The translations under genes were made by a program, and so were the position numbers. Positions 1 through 6,530 of a stretch of DNA of 11,878 nt are shown here, piece by piece. The notes beneath the pieces are model-generated. The model ran no database searches and was not told the origin of the DNA. It saw only the letters and a program-made list of their open reading frames with translations. Source of the stretch: Fimiplasma intestinipullorum (GTDB taxonomy: Bacteria > Bacillota_I > Bacilli_A > Erysipelotrichales > Coprobacillaceae); NCBI GenBank assembly GCA_018715065.1, contig DVMJ01000102.1:1-11878 (forward strand). The letters are read 5' to 3'. Positions within the stretch are counted from its first letter, which is position 1; every line of letters begins with the position of its first letter.

Positions 1-80
1 CCAATGGTTCGTTGGCCTTTTAAGATGATAACCAATCTAAAATACTTTGCGGTTCTTCTAAAACATTATTGAATAATCGG

Positions 81-449
81 CTAATTTAAAGTGCGATTAC
101 CTGTACGGTAGAATCTGCGGTTCAACAAATTATTTAAATAATCGACATACTTCTTTATGTCCATACATTTTAAAAGAGAGGCATAAGGGAAGTAACCAAG
201 ATATACTTCAGGAGACTCATCAGAAATTTGAAGTTCTTTTTTATTTTTATGAGCAGCATTTAATTCATCAACTTCTTTTTGAAAATGAGTTATAGGATCA
301 TCAATACCTTTTTTCTTCCAAGTTTCAACAGAGGCAAGAGACTTGTATGTACGATGAGCAGACCCATGCTTTTCAGGGGAATAAAAACTCTCAACAATTG
401 ATAAATAAGTACGCCCTTTTAAATGAGCTTGTTTAAGAAAATAAGCCAT
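81..449 (-). pseudogene. Truncated IS1634-family transposase (N-terminal fragment)
   Basis: The open frame encodes 122 residues from the ATG at 449, chosen because GGAGG lies 6 nt upstream. An upstream in-frame ATG at 536 would add 29 hydrophobic, AT-driven residues and lacks such a site. The start MAYFLKQAHLKGRTYLSIVE, the following SFYSPEKHGSAHRTYKSL, the segment around GIDDPITHFQKEV, and a SDESPEVYLGYFP segment resemble the N-terminal domain of IS1634-family (DDE) transposases as I know them. The similarity fades after about residue 95, and a TAG at 81-83 ends the frame. The DDE catalytic core is entirely missing, because family members are usually above 500 residues. A one-base shift near 84-88 would join the frame to a further 20 codons ending in TAA at 20-22 (ending LEEPQSILDWLSS), whose origin I do not recognise. 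It is probably inactive. Confidence 0.7.
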
Positions 450-486
450 AAAGCACCTCCAATAATCTATCACTACTATCACCATT

Positions 487-515
487 ATTATAACATAAAC
501 TATAAAAAAATAAAA
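487..515 (-). promoter_or_regulatory. Probable transposase promoter
   Basis: On the minus strand a perfect TATAAT -10 box lies at 492-487. The -35 region (about 515-510, TTTTAT) is poor. A start near 480 would give a leader of about 30 nt that carries the GGAGG site of the transposase fragment. Confidence 0.45.
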
Positions 516-523
516 GAATTTAA

Positions 524-553
524 TATAAAAAAACATCGATAAAATCGACGTTT
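524..553 (-). terminator. Inward-facing terminator upstream of the transposase promoter
   Basis: Read on the minus strand, a 10-bp stem (553-544 with 540-531, one G-T wobble) and a 3-nt loop are followed by a run of T. It lies upstream of the transposase promoter and points toward the transposase, so it would stop transcription entering from outside. Insertion sequences commonly carry such a device to limit transposase expression. Confidence 0.55.
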
Positions 554-625
554 ATTCGCTACTTAAAATTTTGATTTTAAATTTAGTCCAAAAAATCTAG
601 TGATAGTCTCTAAAGACGGGACTTT

Positions 626-654
626 GTTGACGGATTCGTCGACTTATATTTTTT
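626..654 (+). terminator. Weak hairpin with T-run between IS and LRR gene
   Basis: GTTGACG (626-632) and CGTCGAC (637-643) can pair with one wobble around a GATT loop, and a TTATATTTTTT tract follows. It could stop plus-strand transcription leaving the element just before the LRR gene promoter. The stem is short and the T-run is interrupted, so it may instead be part of the element's terminal structure. Confidence 0.3.
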
Positions 655-662
655 GTGCTGCA

Positions 663-691
663 TTGACAACCGAAAAAGAAATGCTTAGAAT
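663..691 (+). promoter_or_regulatory. Sigma-A-type promoter of the LRR gene
   Basis: A perfect TTGACA at 663-668 is separated by 17 nt from TAGAAT at 686-691, which matches TATAAT at five of six positions. Transcription would start near 698, giving a leader of about 20 nt with GAGG at 708-711. No operator-like repeat is seen, so expression may be constitutive. Confidence 0.7.
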
Positions 692-718
692 AAGGACTAG
701 ATAGAATGAGGTGAAATG

Positions 719-1768
719 ATGAATGAATTTGAAATAAAAAATGGCGAACTCGTCGCCTATCACGGTCACAAAAAGCATGTCATCGTCCCATCCGGAATCG
801 AATCCGTCCAGGACTTCGCTTTCTACGGCAGCAATGATCTTGAATCCGTGACCTTTTTAGATGGTGTGATGCGCATTGGGAATCTGGCCTTTTATCAATG
901 TGCAAAGCTGAAGGAAGTCATCCTGCCCGACTCCATTCAGGCCATCGGCGGAAATGCCTTTGCCCGCTGCAGTGCGCTCGAAAAAGTGCGACTGCCTCAA
1001 AATCTGCAGACGATCAGCCGCAGCTTATTTTATTTCTGTACTTCTTTAAAGGAAGTGGTACTGCCTTTGACGCTGCGCCACATTGAGCACAATGCCTTTG
1101 CCTCCTGCCCTTCCCTAAGCGCGATCGATCTGCCTGATGAGGTCCGCCAGATCGATCATGAGGCCTTTCGAGACTGTACCTCCCTCAAACACGTCACTTT
1201 AAACCAAAAACTCGGAAAACTAGGCGACAAGGTCTTCTTCAACTGCCCGCAGTTGGAAAAGCTCGTTCTGCCTGAAAGCCTGCAGACATTCGGTGAAGCC
1301 TGCCTGCAAACTGGGGGCACACTGACCTTGATCAGTCATTGCATGGCTAAGCTGATTGGCAAATACTTTGACGAATTCTATAATTATAATGCCCTGAACC
1401 CTCGCGAGCATGTCTATGAACTCGTGAATAGTTTTATCCCATCGCTGGATTATGACCAATTTAAGCCTGCCAGCCGAAATATCCTGCTCATCAATTTTCT
1501 GGAAACTTATCCTGATCATCCAGCTTCTTCCAGAGCGATCTATGAACCGCATATCGCCTCTCATCATGATGATATTTTAGAGCGTCTTGTCAAAGAAGAA
1601 CGCTTCACTGCTCTGAACCATGGGCTGGAAGCCGGACTGATCCAACCGTCCTGGCTGGAACCTTACTTTGATCGGATCACCGACCGAGAGGAAAAGGCCA
1701 AGATGCTCTCTTATCAAAAGCAAGATACGCTAGCTGCATTTGAAGATGACTTAAGCAATCTTTTTTAA
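719..1768 (+). CDS. BspA-type leucine-rich repeat protein, probably cytoplasmic
   Basis: The protein has 349 residues from the second of two adjacent ATG codons. I chose 719 because GAGG lies 7 nt upstream, the spacing seen in most genes here, against 4 nt for the ATG at 716. After a partial first unit, residues 41-201 are seven leucine-rich repeats of exactly 23 residues each, starting at Leu41, 64, 87, 110, 133, 156 and 179, with a pattern like LKEVILPDSIQAIGGNAFARC. This is the LRR_5/BspA class (Treponema pallidum type). Residues about 210-349 form a predicted mostly helical, charged C-terminal region I cannot assign, ending in an acidic tail. There is no signal peptide, membrane segment or LPXTG anchor, whereas many BspA-type proteins are exported. 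This suggests a cytoplasmic protein-binding role (inference). The gene is a single transcription unit with its own promoter and terminator. The partner is unknown. Confidence 0.85.
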   Translation: MNEFEIKNGELVAYHGHKKHVIVPSGIESVQDFAFYGSNDLESVTFLDGVMRIGNLAFYQCAKLKEVILPDSIQAIGGNAFARCSALEKVRLPQNLQTISRSLFYFCTSLKEVVLPLTLRHIEHNAFASCPSLSAIDLPDEVRQIDHEAFRDCTSLKHVTLNQKLGKLGDKVFFNCPQLEKLVLPESLQTFGEACLQTGGTLTLISHCMAKLIGKYFDEFYNYNALNPREHVYELVNSFIPSLDYDQFKPASRNILLINFLETYPDHPASSRAIYEPHIASHHDDILERLVKEERFTALNHGLEAGLIQPSWLEPYFDRITDREEKAKMLSYQKQDTLAAFEDDLSNLF

Positions 1769-1779
1769 GTCATCTTTTT
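1743..1779 (+). terminator. Rho-independent terminator of the LRR gene
   Basis: A perfect 12-bp stem pairs 1743-1754 with 1765-1776 around a 10-nt loop and is followed by further T residues. The left arm is entirely within the last codons of the gene, and the TAA stop (1766-1768) lies in the right arm. Confidence 0.75.
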
Positions 1780-1853
1780 ATATTTTCGAAATACCATTTC
1801 TCTGATCACAAAACACCCGCTGTCGACATTCTCAAAATAGGGTTTGGCATAAG

Positions 1854-1900
1854 CGCTTTTTATGCTCTGGATATCTCTCTTTCAAAAAGCGAAAAAGCAT
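1854..1900. repeat. AAAAAGC repeat cluster upstream of the VWA-ATPase operon
   Basis: CGCTTTTT (1854-1861) is the exact inverted copy of AAAAAGCG (1884-1891). A second direct copy of AAAAAGC follows at 1892-1898, one 8-bp step on. In addition ATGCT (1862-1866) is the inverse of AGCAT (1896-1900). The cluster ends at the first base of the -35 box of the operon promoter, a suitable place for a regulator binding site. The repeats are short and AT-rich, so chance is possible. Confidence 0.35.
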
Positions 1901-1927
1901 TGGAAAGATGAGGAAGTATGTTAAAAT
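1900..1927 (+). promoter_or_regulatory. Promoter of the VWA-MoxR operon
   Basis: TTGGAA at 1900-1905 serves as -35 and TAAAAT at 1922-1927 as -10, with a 16-nt spacer. A TG at 1919-1920 makes an extended -10 (TGTTAAAAT). Transcription would start near 1934, about 18 nt before the ATG at 1952. Confidence 0.55.
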
Positions 1928-1951
1928 AATGAGGAAACTGGAGGTGAACAG

Positions 1952-3397
1952 ATGGATCAGGAATTACTTGATATCTGTCAGCAGATTTTTAAAAACATCA
2001 TTTCTCAACTGACCTTGCATTTGCGTTTCATGGACCTTGCCTTAGACCAGTTTACGCTGGTTCCCCAGCAAAAAAGCATTGAAATTTCCTGTGATGGGAC
2101 CTATCTTTATTACCATCCACTTTTTGTCATCAAGACCTATCAACATCGTCCGGACGGACTGACCCGCGGCTATCTGCATATCGTTCTGCATGCCGTATTC
2201 CGCCATCCATTCCTGAGCGTACATATGCAAGCCAGTCTCTGGGATCTCGCCTGTGATATTGCCGTCGAAAACATGATTTCAGAATTAAAGCTCGCCTTTC
2301 TGGAAAAAGACGAAAACCAGGAAAAGCAAAGAGAATTAGCTGCCATGAAAGAAAAGGTCGATCTCTTGTCAGCACAAAAAATCTATGCTTATCTGCGCGA
2401 TCAGGTCGACCCTGATAAAGTCAAATGGTTAAAGACCCTCTTTTATTTTGACGATCATGCCTGCTGGTACGATTTTAATCAGACGGTCAACCGCAAGAGC
2501 AAGCTTTACGGAGAGGAATCTAAAGATGATCCCGGCTCATCGAGCGACAACGAATTTGAGAATGCCTCGCACGACAACCCGCACGATTCTCCAAACAAAG
2601 AAAAGAGCAAGCGACAGCTGACGGCTTCCGAATTGCAGCAGCTTAAAAACAGCCAGGAAAAATGGCGGCGGATCCAGGAGCGGATCAAGACGGACCTGGA
2701 GACCTTCTCCAGAGATGACCAGCCGGCTGCCAGTCAACTGATTCAAGCGTTGAAGCCATTAAAACGCGAAAAATATGACTATGCGACTTTTTTAAGAAAA
2801 TTCATGGTGCAAGGCGAAAAGGTCAAGCTCAATGACAATGACTTTGATTATATCTTCTATACTTACGGGTTGAAGCTCTATCACAATATGCCCCTGATCG
2901 AGGCACTTGAACAAAGCGAATTAGCAAATCTGAGAGATTTTGTCATTGCGATCGACACAAGTGGCTCAGTCTCTGGCCCTATCGTCCAGTCTTTTTTGGA
3001 AAAGACCTACAATATATTCAAACAGCGCGATCATTTTTTTGAACGTTTCAATGTTCACATCATTCAGTGTGACGCTAAAATTCAGGAAGATATGAAGATC
3101 ACTACCTTTGACCAATTCGACAAATACATTCAGCAGATGGAGATCAAAGGACTGGGCGGAACAGATTTTCGACCTGTGTTTAGTCATGTTGACGAGCTCC
3201 TTGAGAAAAAAGAACTGACCCGTCTGCAAGGATTGATCTACTTTACCGATGGGGATGGTATTTACCCGCAGTATCAGCCTCGCTATCGCACTGCCTTTGT
3301 CTTTATTGACAGCAAAGCTTATGATCAGGCCAAGGTCCCTGCCTGGGCCATCAAATACCTTATCGAAGATGATGAAATGGAGGATTTTAACGCATGA
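1952..3397 (+). CDS. VWA-like / DUF2201-type protein, partner of a MoxR ATPase
   Basis: This 481-residue protein starts at an ATG 7 nt after GGAGG. The N-terminal region (about 1-180) resembles the putative metallopeptidase part of DUF2201 (COG3864) proteins. It has the HIVLHAVFRH segment (76-85) and WDLACDIAVENMI (97-109). The usual zinc motif HExxH is here H76-I-V-L-H80, with no glutamate, so peptidase activity is doubtful. Residues about 190-222 are a hydrophilic, low-complexity linker, followed by a charged helical stretch. The C-terminal part is a von Willebrand factor A-like domain with a full MIDAS signature: D335-T-S337-G-S339, G403-T404-D405 and T432-D433-G434, which should bind a divalent metal. 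There is no export signal, so it is probably cytoplasmic. It overlaps the downstream ATPase gene by 4 nt (ATGA), implying translational coupling. MoxR ATPases typically act with VWA proteins as chaperone or cofactor-insertion machines; the client here is unknown. Confidence 0.82.
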   Translation: MDQELLDICQQIFKNIISQLTLHLRFMDLALDQFTLVPQQKSIEISCDGTYLYYHPLFVIKTYQHRPDGLTRGYLHIVLHAVFRHPFLSVHMQASLWDLACDIAVENMISELKLAFLEKDENQEKQRELAAMKEKVDLLSAQKIYAYLRDQVDPDKVKWLKTLFYFDDHACWYDFNQTVNRKSKLYGEESKDDPGSSSDNEFENASHDNPHDSPNKEKSKRQLTASELQQLKNSQEKWRRIQERIKTDLETFSRDDQPAASQLIQALKPLKREKYDYATFLRKFMVQGEKVKLNDNDFDYIFYTYGLKLYHNMPLIEALEQSELANLRDFVIAIDTSGSVSGPIVQSFLEKTYNIFKQRDHFFERFNVHIIQCDAKIQEDMKITTFDQFDKYIQQMEIKGLGGTDFRPVFSHVDELLEKKELTRLQGLIYFTDGDGIYPQYQPRYRTAFVFIDSKAYDQAKVPAWAIKYLIEDDEMEDFNA

Positions 3398-4923
3398 ATA
3401 TTAAAGAAGCGAAAGAACAGATCAAAAATGCGATCATCGCCTATTCAACCGTCGATCGCTTTGGGAAACCTTTGATCCCGATTCAAAAACAGCGTCCGAT
3501 CTTTCTTCTAGGCGCACCCGGCATCGGTAAAACAGCCATTGTCGAACAAATTGCAGAGGAGCTCGATATTGCACTGGTTTCCTACTCAATGACCCATCAC
3601 ACGCGTCAAAGTGCTTTAGGGCTGCCATATATTGTCGAAAAAGAGTACGACGGAGAGCACTATCAGGTATCTGAATACACGATGAGCGAGATCATCGCCT
3701 CTGTCTATGAAGCAATGGAAACCACCGGCAAAAAACGAGGGATACTCTTTTTAGATGAGATCAACTGTATCTCTGAAACACTGGCCCCATCCATGCTTCA
3801 ATTCTTACAGTACAAGACCTTCGGACGACATCAGGTACCAGAAAACTGGATCGTTGTGACAGCCGGTAATCCCCCTGAATTTAACCGTTCTGTCCATGAA
3901 TTTGATATTGTGACCTGGGATCGTCTCAAACGCATTGAGATCGAGCCAGAATATGCCTCATGGAAGGAATATGCTTTAGCACAGCAGGTCCATCCAGCCA
4001 TCACGAGTTACTTAGACATCAAACCAGAACATTTTTACCATATCTCAACAACGATCGATGGCAAACAATTCGTCACAGCACGTGGCTGGGATGATCTTAG
4101 TCAAATGATCAAGCTCTACGAAAAGAATCATTTAACCGTCGATCATCACTTGATAGAACAGTATTTACAGGATGAGACCATTGCCCGCGATTTTTCGCAC
4201 TATTATCAGCTTTTCCACAAATATCGTTCCGATTACAACATCACGGCCATCCTGAAAGGCGCCGCAACTAACGAAGTCAAAGACAGAGCGAAAGCTTCAC
4301 AGTTCGATGAGCGTCTATCCCTGACCGCACTAGTCATCAGTCAGCTCGATCATCTGGTCAGCCATCAGCTCGAAAAAGAAAGCATGCTTAAACAAGTCAT
4401 GGAACACATTCAATCCCTGCATCTCAAAGGCCTTGCACCACGTCAGGCCGTAACTGTCCTGGAAGCAGGCCTGCAGGATCTGAACGATCGTTTCAGACAA
4501 AAAAATCAGTCGCACGCAACCAGTACAACTGAAACCAAGATACTAAGTGAGATGATCGGGCTGGAAGAAAAGATTCTAGCTACCGCTGCTGTCTCCAAAG
4601 ATACGATCGATCAGACCGTCTTAGGTGTGATCCGTGAAGAACTGGCAGACATCAAACAGCAAAACCAGGAAGTCCTCACTGCCTTCGACGCCGCTTTTAC
4701 CTTCTATGAAGAAGTCTTTGGCACTGATCAGGAGATGGTCATCCTGACAACCGAAATGACGATCCATGCACGCATTTCAAAATATCTCTATACACACCAG
4801 TGCCCTAAATACCAGCATTACAATGAAAATCTGCTTTTTGAAAACAGACAGGCAGAACTCATGAATCGTATCGATGCGCTCGATCTTTTAGAGCTCGAAG
4901 CAAATGAAAACAAGTCCGCTTAA
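3394..4923 (+). CDS. MoxR-like AAA+ ATPase with long helical C-terminus
   Basis: The protein has 509 residues. Its start codon overlaps the stop of the VWA gene (ATGA), with GGAGG 10 nt upstream inside that gene. The AAA+ core covers about residues 30-240. Visible elements are Walker A GAPGIGKT (40-47), Walker B ILFLDE (117-122), sensor 1 in VTAGNPPEFN (N159), a candidate arginine finger in TWDRLKR (R177 or R180), and a sensor-2-like TARGW (R230). The MoxR assignment rests on these motifs plus the partner gene. About 270 further residues are predicted mostly helical and charged, possibly coiled-coil, making it longer than the usual MoxR protein of roughly 300-350 residues. The tail may hold the oligomer or bind the VWA protein (inference). 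ATP hydrolysis should drive remodelling of a client together with the VWA protein. A strong terminator begins within its last codons. Confidence 0.87.
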   Translation: MNIKEAKEQIKNAIIAYSTVDRFGKPLIPIQKQRPIFLLGAPGIGKTAIVEQIAEELDIALVSYSMTHHTRQSALGLPYIVEKEYDGEHYQVSEYTMSEIIASVYEAMETTGKKRGILFLDEINCISETLAPSMLQFLQYKTFGRHQVPENWIVVTAGNPPEFNRSVHEFDIVTWDRLKRIEIEPEYASWKEYALAQQVHPAITSYLDIKPEHFYHISTTIDGKQFVTARGWDDLSQMIKLYEKNHLTVDHHLIEQYLQDETIARDFSHYYQLFHKYRSDYNITAILKGAATNEVKDRAKASQFDERLSLTALVISQLDHLVSHQLEKESMLKQVMEHIQSLHLKGLAPRQAVTVLEAGLQDLNDRFRQKNQSHATSTTETKILSEMIGLEEKILATAAVSKDTIDQTVLGVIREELADIKQQNQEVLTAFDAAFTFYEEVFGTDQEMVILTTEMTIHARISKYLYTHQCPKYQHYNENLLFENRQAELMNRIDALDLLELEANENKSA

Positions 4924-4938
4924 TGGACTTGTTTTTTT
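4907..4938 (+). terminator. Bidirectional terminator after the ATPase gene
   Basis: An 11-bp perfect stem pairs 4907-4917 with 4925-4935 around a 7-nt loop and continues into a T-run to 4938. The left arm is the last codons of the ATPase gene and the TAA stop lies in the loop. Read on the minus strand the same stem is followed by TTTTCATTTG, so it can also end the convergent AEC-GNAT transcript. Confidence 0.85.
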
Positions 4939-4971
4939 ATTGATATATTCTAGCTTAAACAAAGCCGCTTT

Positions 4972-5478
4972 TCAGATTCCAAATTCCTTGGCATAGACAA
5001 GTTTGCCGCAAAGCGAAGGCGCCTCCTCGGTCAGCTTGATTGCCATCAGATAATCTTCATCAATGCCCTCAGGTGCGATAATACCGAAAAGGCGGGCTTT
5101 CTGGTAGCCAAAACGGCCATAATAAGCCGGATCTCCCAAAACAACACTATACGTATAGCCCAGGGCTATCGCTCTGCGGTGTCCTTCATAGACCAATGCT
5201 GAACCAATGCCCTCACGCTGCACTGCAGGCAATACTGAAAGCGGCGCTAAACACAAGATCGTATCTTTACCGACCATAGCCTTTGTAAATAACACATGAC
5301 CGACAAGCTGATCATCCTTTTCCATAACCAAACTGAGTTCCGGAATAAAGGATGTCCCCTCTCTTAAAGCATGTACGAGTTCATGTTCGTTTCCATCCGC
5401 GTGACACGCTTTCGCAAAAGCCGCCTGAACCAGCGCTTCAACCGCTTCACGATCCGCTCTTTTTTCCTGTCTGATCAT
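4972..5478 (-). CDS. GNAT family N-acetyltransferase (YhbS-like)
   Basis: The 168-residue protein should transfer an acetyl group from acetyl-CoA to an unknown amine. The start is set by GGAGG 7 nt before the ATG. The acetyl-CoA binding motif A is visible as LSVLPAVQREGIGSALV (80-96), with Q87-R-E-G-I-G92 fitting the Q/RxxGxG/A signature. The LGDPAYYGRFGY segment (114-125) is typical of the YhbS group (COG3153). Length is normal for a single GNAT domain, with an extra C-terminal segment of about 40 residues. The gene lies 36 nt behind the AEC transporter gene on the same strand, with no terminator between, so both are probably cotranscribed. The substrate cannot be predicted. Confidence 0.85.
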   Translation of the reverse strand: MIRQEKRADREAVEALVQAAFAKACHADGNEHELVHALREGTSFIPELSLVMEKDDQLVGHVLFTKAMVGKDTILCLAPLSVLPAVQREGIGSALVYEGHRRAIALGYTYSVVLGDPAYYGRFGYQKARLFGIIAPEGIDEDYLMAIKLTEEAPSLCGKLVYAKEFGI

Positions 5479-5514
5479 CCATTCACCTCCTTTTCACTTC
5501 TTTGATCATTGCAC

Positions 5515-6429
5515 TTACCATACCCATTGACTCAAACTGATAATGACTGGCATCGTCAGCATGGATAAGATCGAACTCATCGAAACAAAGCTTGCCCCTT
5601 TTTCGCTGTTGCCCCCAAACTGAATAGCAAATAACATGGTATTAACAGCTGCTGGTGCAACGGATGCAATGTAAATTGTAATTTTGATAGTATAAAGGCT
5701 ATTCGGAATCAGACATAGCAGTGCAAGCGTGCCTAGCGGATAAACAATCAACCGCAGCACACTGACAAAATAAATATGTCTGGATAAAATAAGCTGCTTC
5801 AAAGGGATACGGGCGATATACGATCCTAAAACGATCATCGCCAGTGGCGTATTCAGATTACCTAATGTATTGACCCCGTTATATAAAAGTTCCGGCAATT
5901 TGACCGGTGAAAAAAATAACAACAATCCCGCAATGACGCTTAATGTTCCCGGATTTAAAATCGCTTTTTTTACAGATAAGTATGCCTTGTCATGTGTTAC
6001 AAGATAAATACCATATGTCCAGGTAATCAAGTTTGCCGCCACAAGATAGGCTGAAAGATAAAAGACCGCTCCATCACCTAAAACCGCTTTGATCAAAGGA
6101 ATCCCCATGAAACCACAATTGGAAAAGCAGATGCCAAATTTCTCAACACCTTCCAGATTTCCAAACAAAAATTTAGCTACAAGCACGCCAATGATCAATG
6201 TGATTGCTGAAATGACAAAAGTCACGCTTAAATCGCGCATTTTTTCTAACGTGAAAGTCGTCTGATAAGCAGCAATCATCGTCATTGGATTGACAACATA
6301 TAATAACAGATTTGAAATTTGTCTGACACCTGACTCATTGATCCATTTGCATCGAAAAGCAATTCCGCCCGCAAGCATCAGCATCATCATTAAAGCGACC
6401 TGATCAAAAATAATTCCAAATAGTTCCAC
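5515..6429 (-). CDS. AEC-family membrane transporter (auxin efflux carrier superfamily)
   Basis: The 304-residue protein is highly hydrophobic throughout, with about ten likely membrane segments, as expected for the AEC (Mem_trans) family of secondary transporters. Family features seen are the asparagine-proline in LLYVVNPMTM after the second helix, the conserved segment FSNCGFMGIPLIKAVLG, and the helix pair around APAAVNTMLFAIQF near the C-terminus. Bacterial members move organic acids such as malate, or amino-acid-like anions; the substrate here is not decidable. I place the start at a GTG (6429-6427), 8 nt after GGAGG. The in-frame ATG at 6450 lies inside the TATAAT -10 box and has no ribosome binding site. 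The gene is the first of a pair with a GNAT gene and is separated from asnB by a terminator and its own promoter. Confidence 0.85.
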   Translation of the reverse strand: MELFGIIFDQVALMMMLMLAGGIAFRCKWINESGVRQISNLLLYVVNPMTMIAAYQTTFTLEKMRDLSVTFVISAITLIIGVLVAKFLFGNLEGVEKFGICFSNCGFMGIPLIKAVLGDGAVFYLSAYLVAANLITWTYGIYLVTHDKAYLSVKKAILNPGTLSVIAGLLLFFSPVKLPELLYNGVNTLGNLNTPLAMIVLGSYIARIPLKQLILSRHIYFVSVLRLIVYPLGTLALLCLIPNSLYTIKITIYIASVAPAAVNTMLFAIQFGGNSEKGASFVSMSSILSMLTMPVIISLSQWVW

Positions 6430-6448
6430 ATTCTTCCCCTCCGCGAAC

Positions 6449-6477
6449 ATTATAGCAAGCTTCGAAGAAAAAGAAAC
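6449..6477 (-). promoter_or_regulatory. Extended -10 promoter of the AEC-GNAT operon
   Basis: On the minus strand TGCTATAAT (6457-6449) is a perfect -10 box with the TGN extension. The -35 region (about 6477-6472) is poor, as is usual for extended -10 promoters. Transcription would begin near 6442 and leave a short leader holding GGAGGGG before the GTG start. Confidence 0.6.
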
Positions 6478-6497
6478 ACTTTTTCAGAAATTGTAAA

Positions 6498-6530
6498 AAG
6501 AAACAAATAAAGCTCCGAAAATGGAGCTTT
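6498..6530 (-). terminator. Terminator of asnB
   Basis: Minus-strand stem AAAGCTCC (6530-6523) pairs with GGAGCTTT (6516-6509) around a 6-nt loop and is followed by a T-rich tract. The TAA stop of asnB (6531-6529) overlaps the first bases of the stem. Confidence 0.75.

Larger units (their letters stand above)
1..660 (-). mobile_element. Remnant of an IS1634-like insertion sequence
   Basis: This stretch is clearly more AT-rich than the rest of the window. It holds a truncated transposase reading leftward, its promoter, and a hairpin terminator upstream of that promoter, the usual outer end of an insertion sequence. The element is not intact: only about the first 110 residues of the transposase are recognisable, and no matching terminal inverted repeat could be found between positions 1-80 and 540-660. 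The outer boundary is therefore set only loosely, between the terminator hairpin (553) and the LRR gene promoter (663). The left side runs to the window edge, so an internal deletion and a simple truncation cannot be told apart here. Confidence 0.55.

Noticed and set aside
563..580. TTAAAAT-TTTG-ATTTTAA inverted repeat
   Set aside because: It is short and made only of A and T outside the loop, in an AT-rich stretch, so it is likely chance or IS background.
615..624. GACGGGACTT also occurs at 11869-11878, which could suggest an attachment-site-like repeat between the IS end and the tRNA
   Set aside because: The right copy is the normal T-arm of tRNA-Asp, and a 10-base match is expected by chance in a window of this size. 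No longer similarity flanks it.
540..660. Search for a terminal inverted repeat of the insertion sequence matching positions 1-80
   Set aside because: No convincing inverted match was found, so no IS ends or target duplication are claimed.
1803..1810. TGATCACA resembling half of the Crp-like palindrome
   Set aside because: The matching other half is missing; only a 6-base TGATCA palindrome is present.
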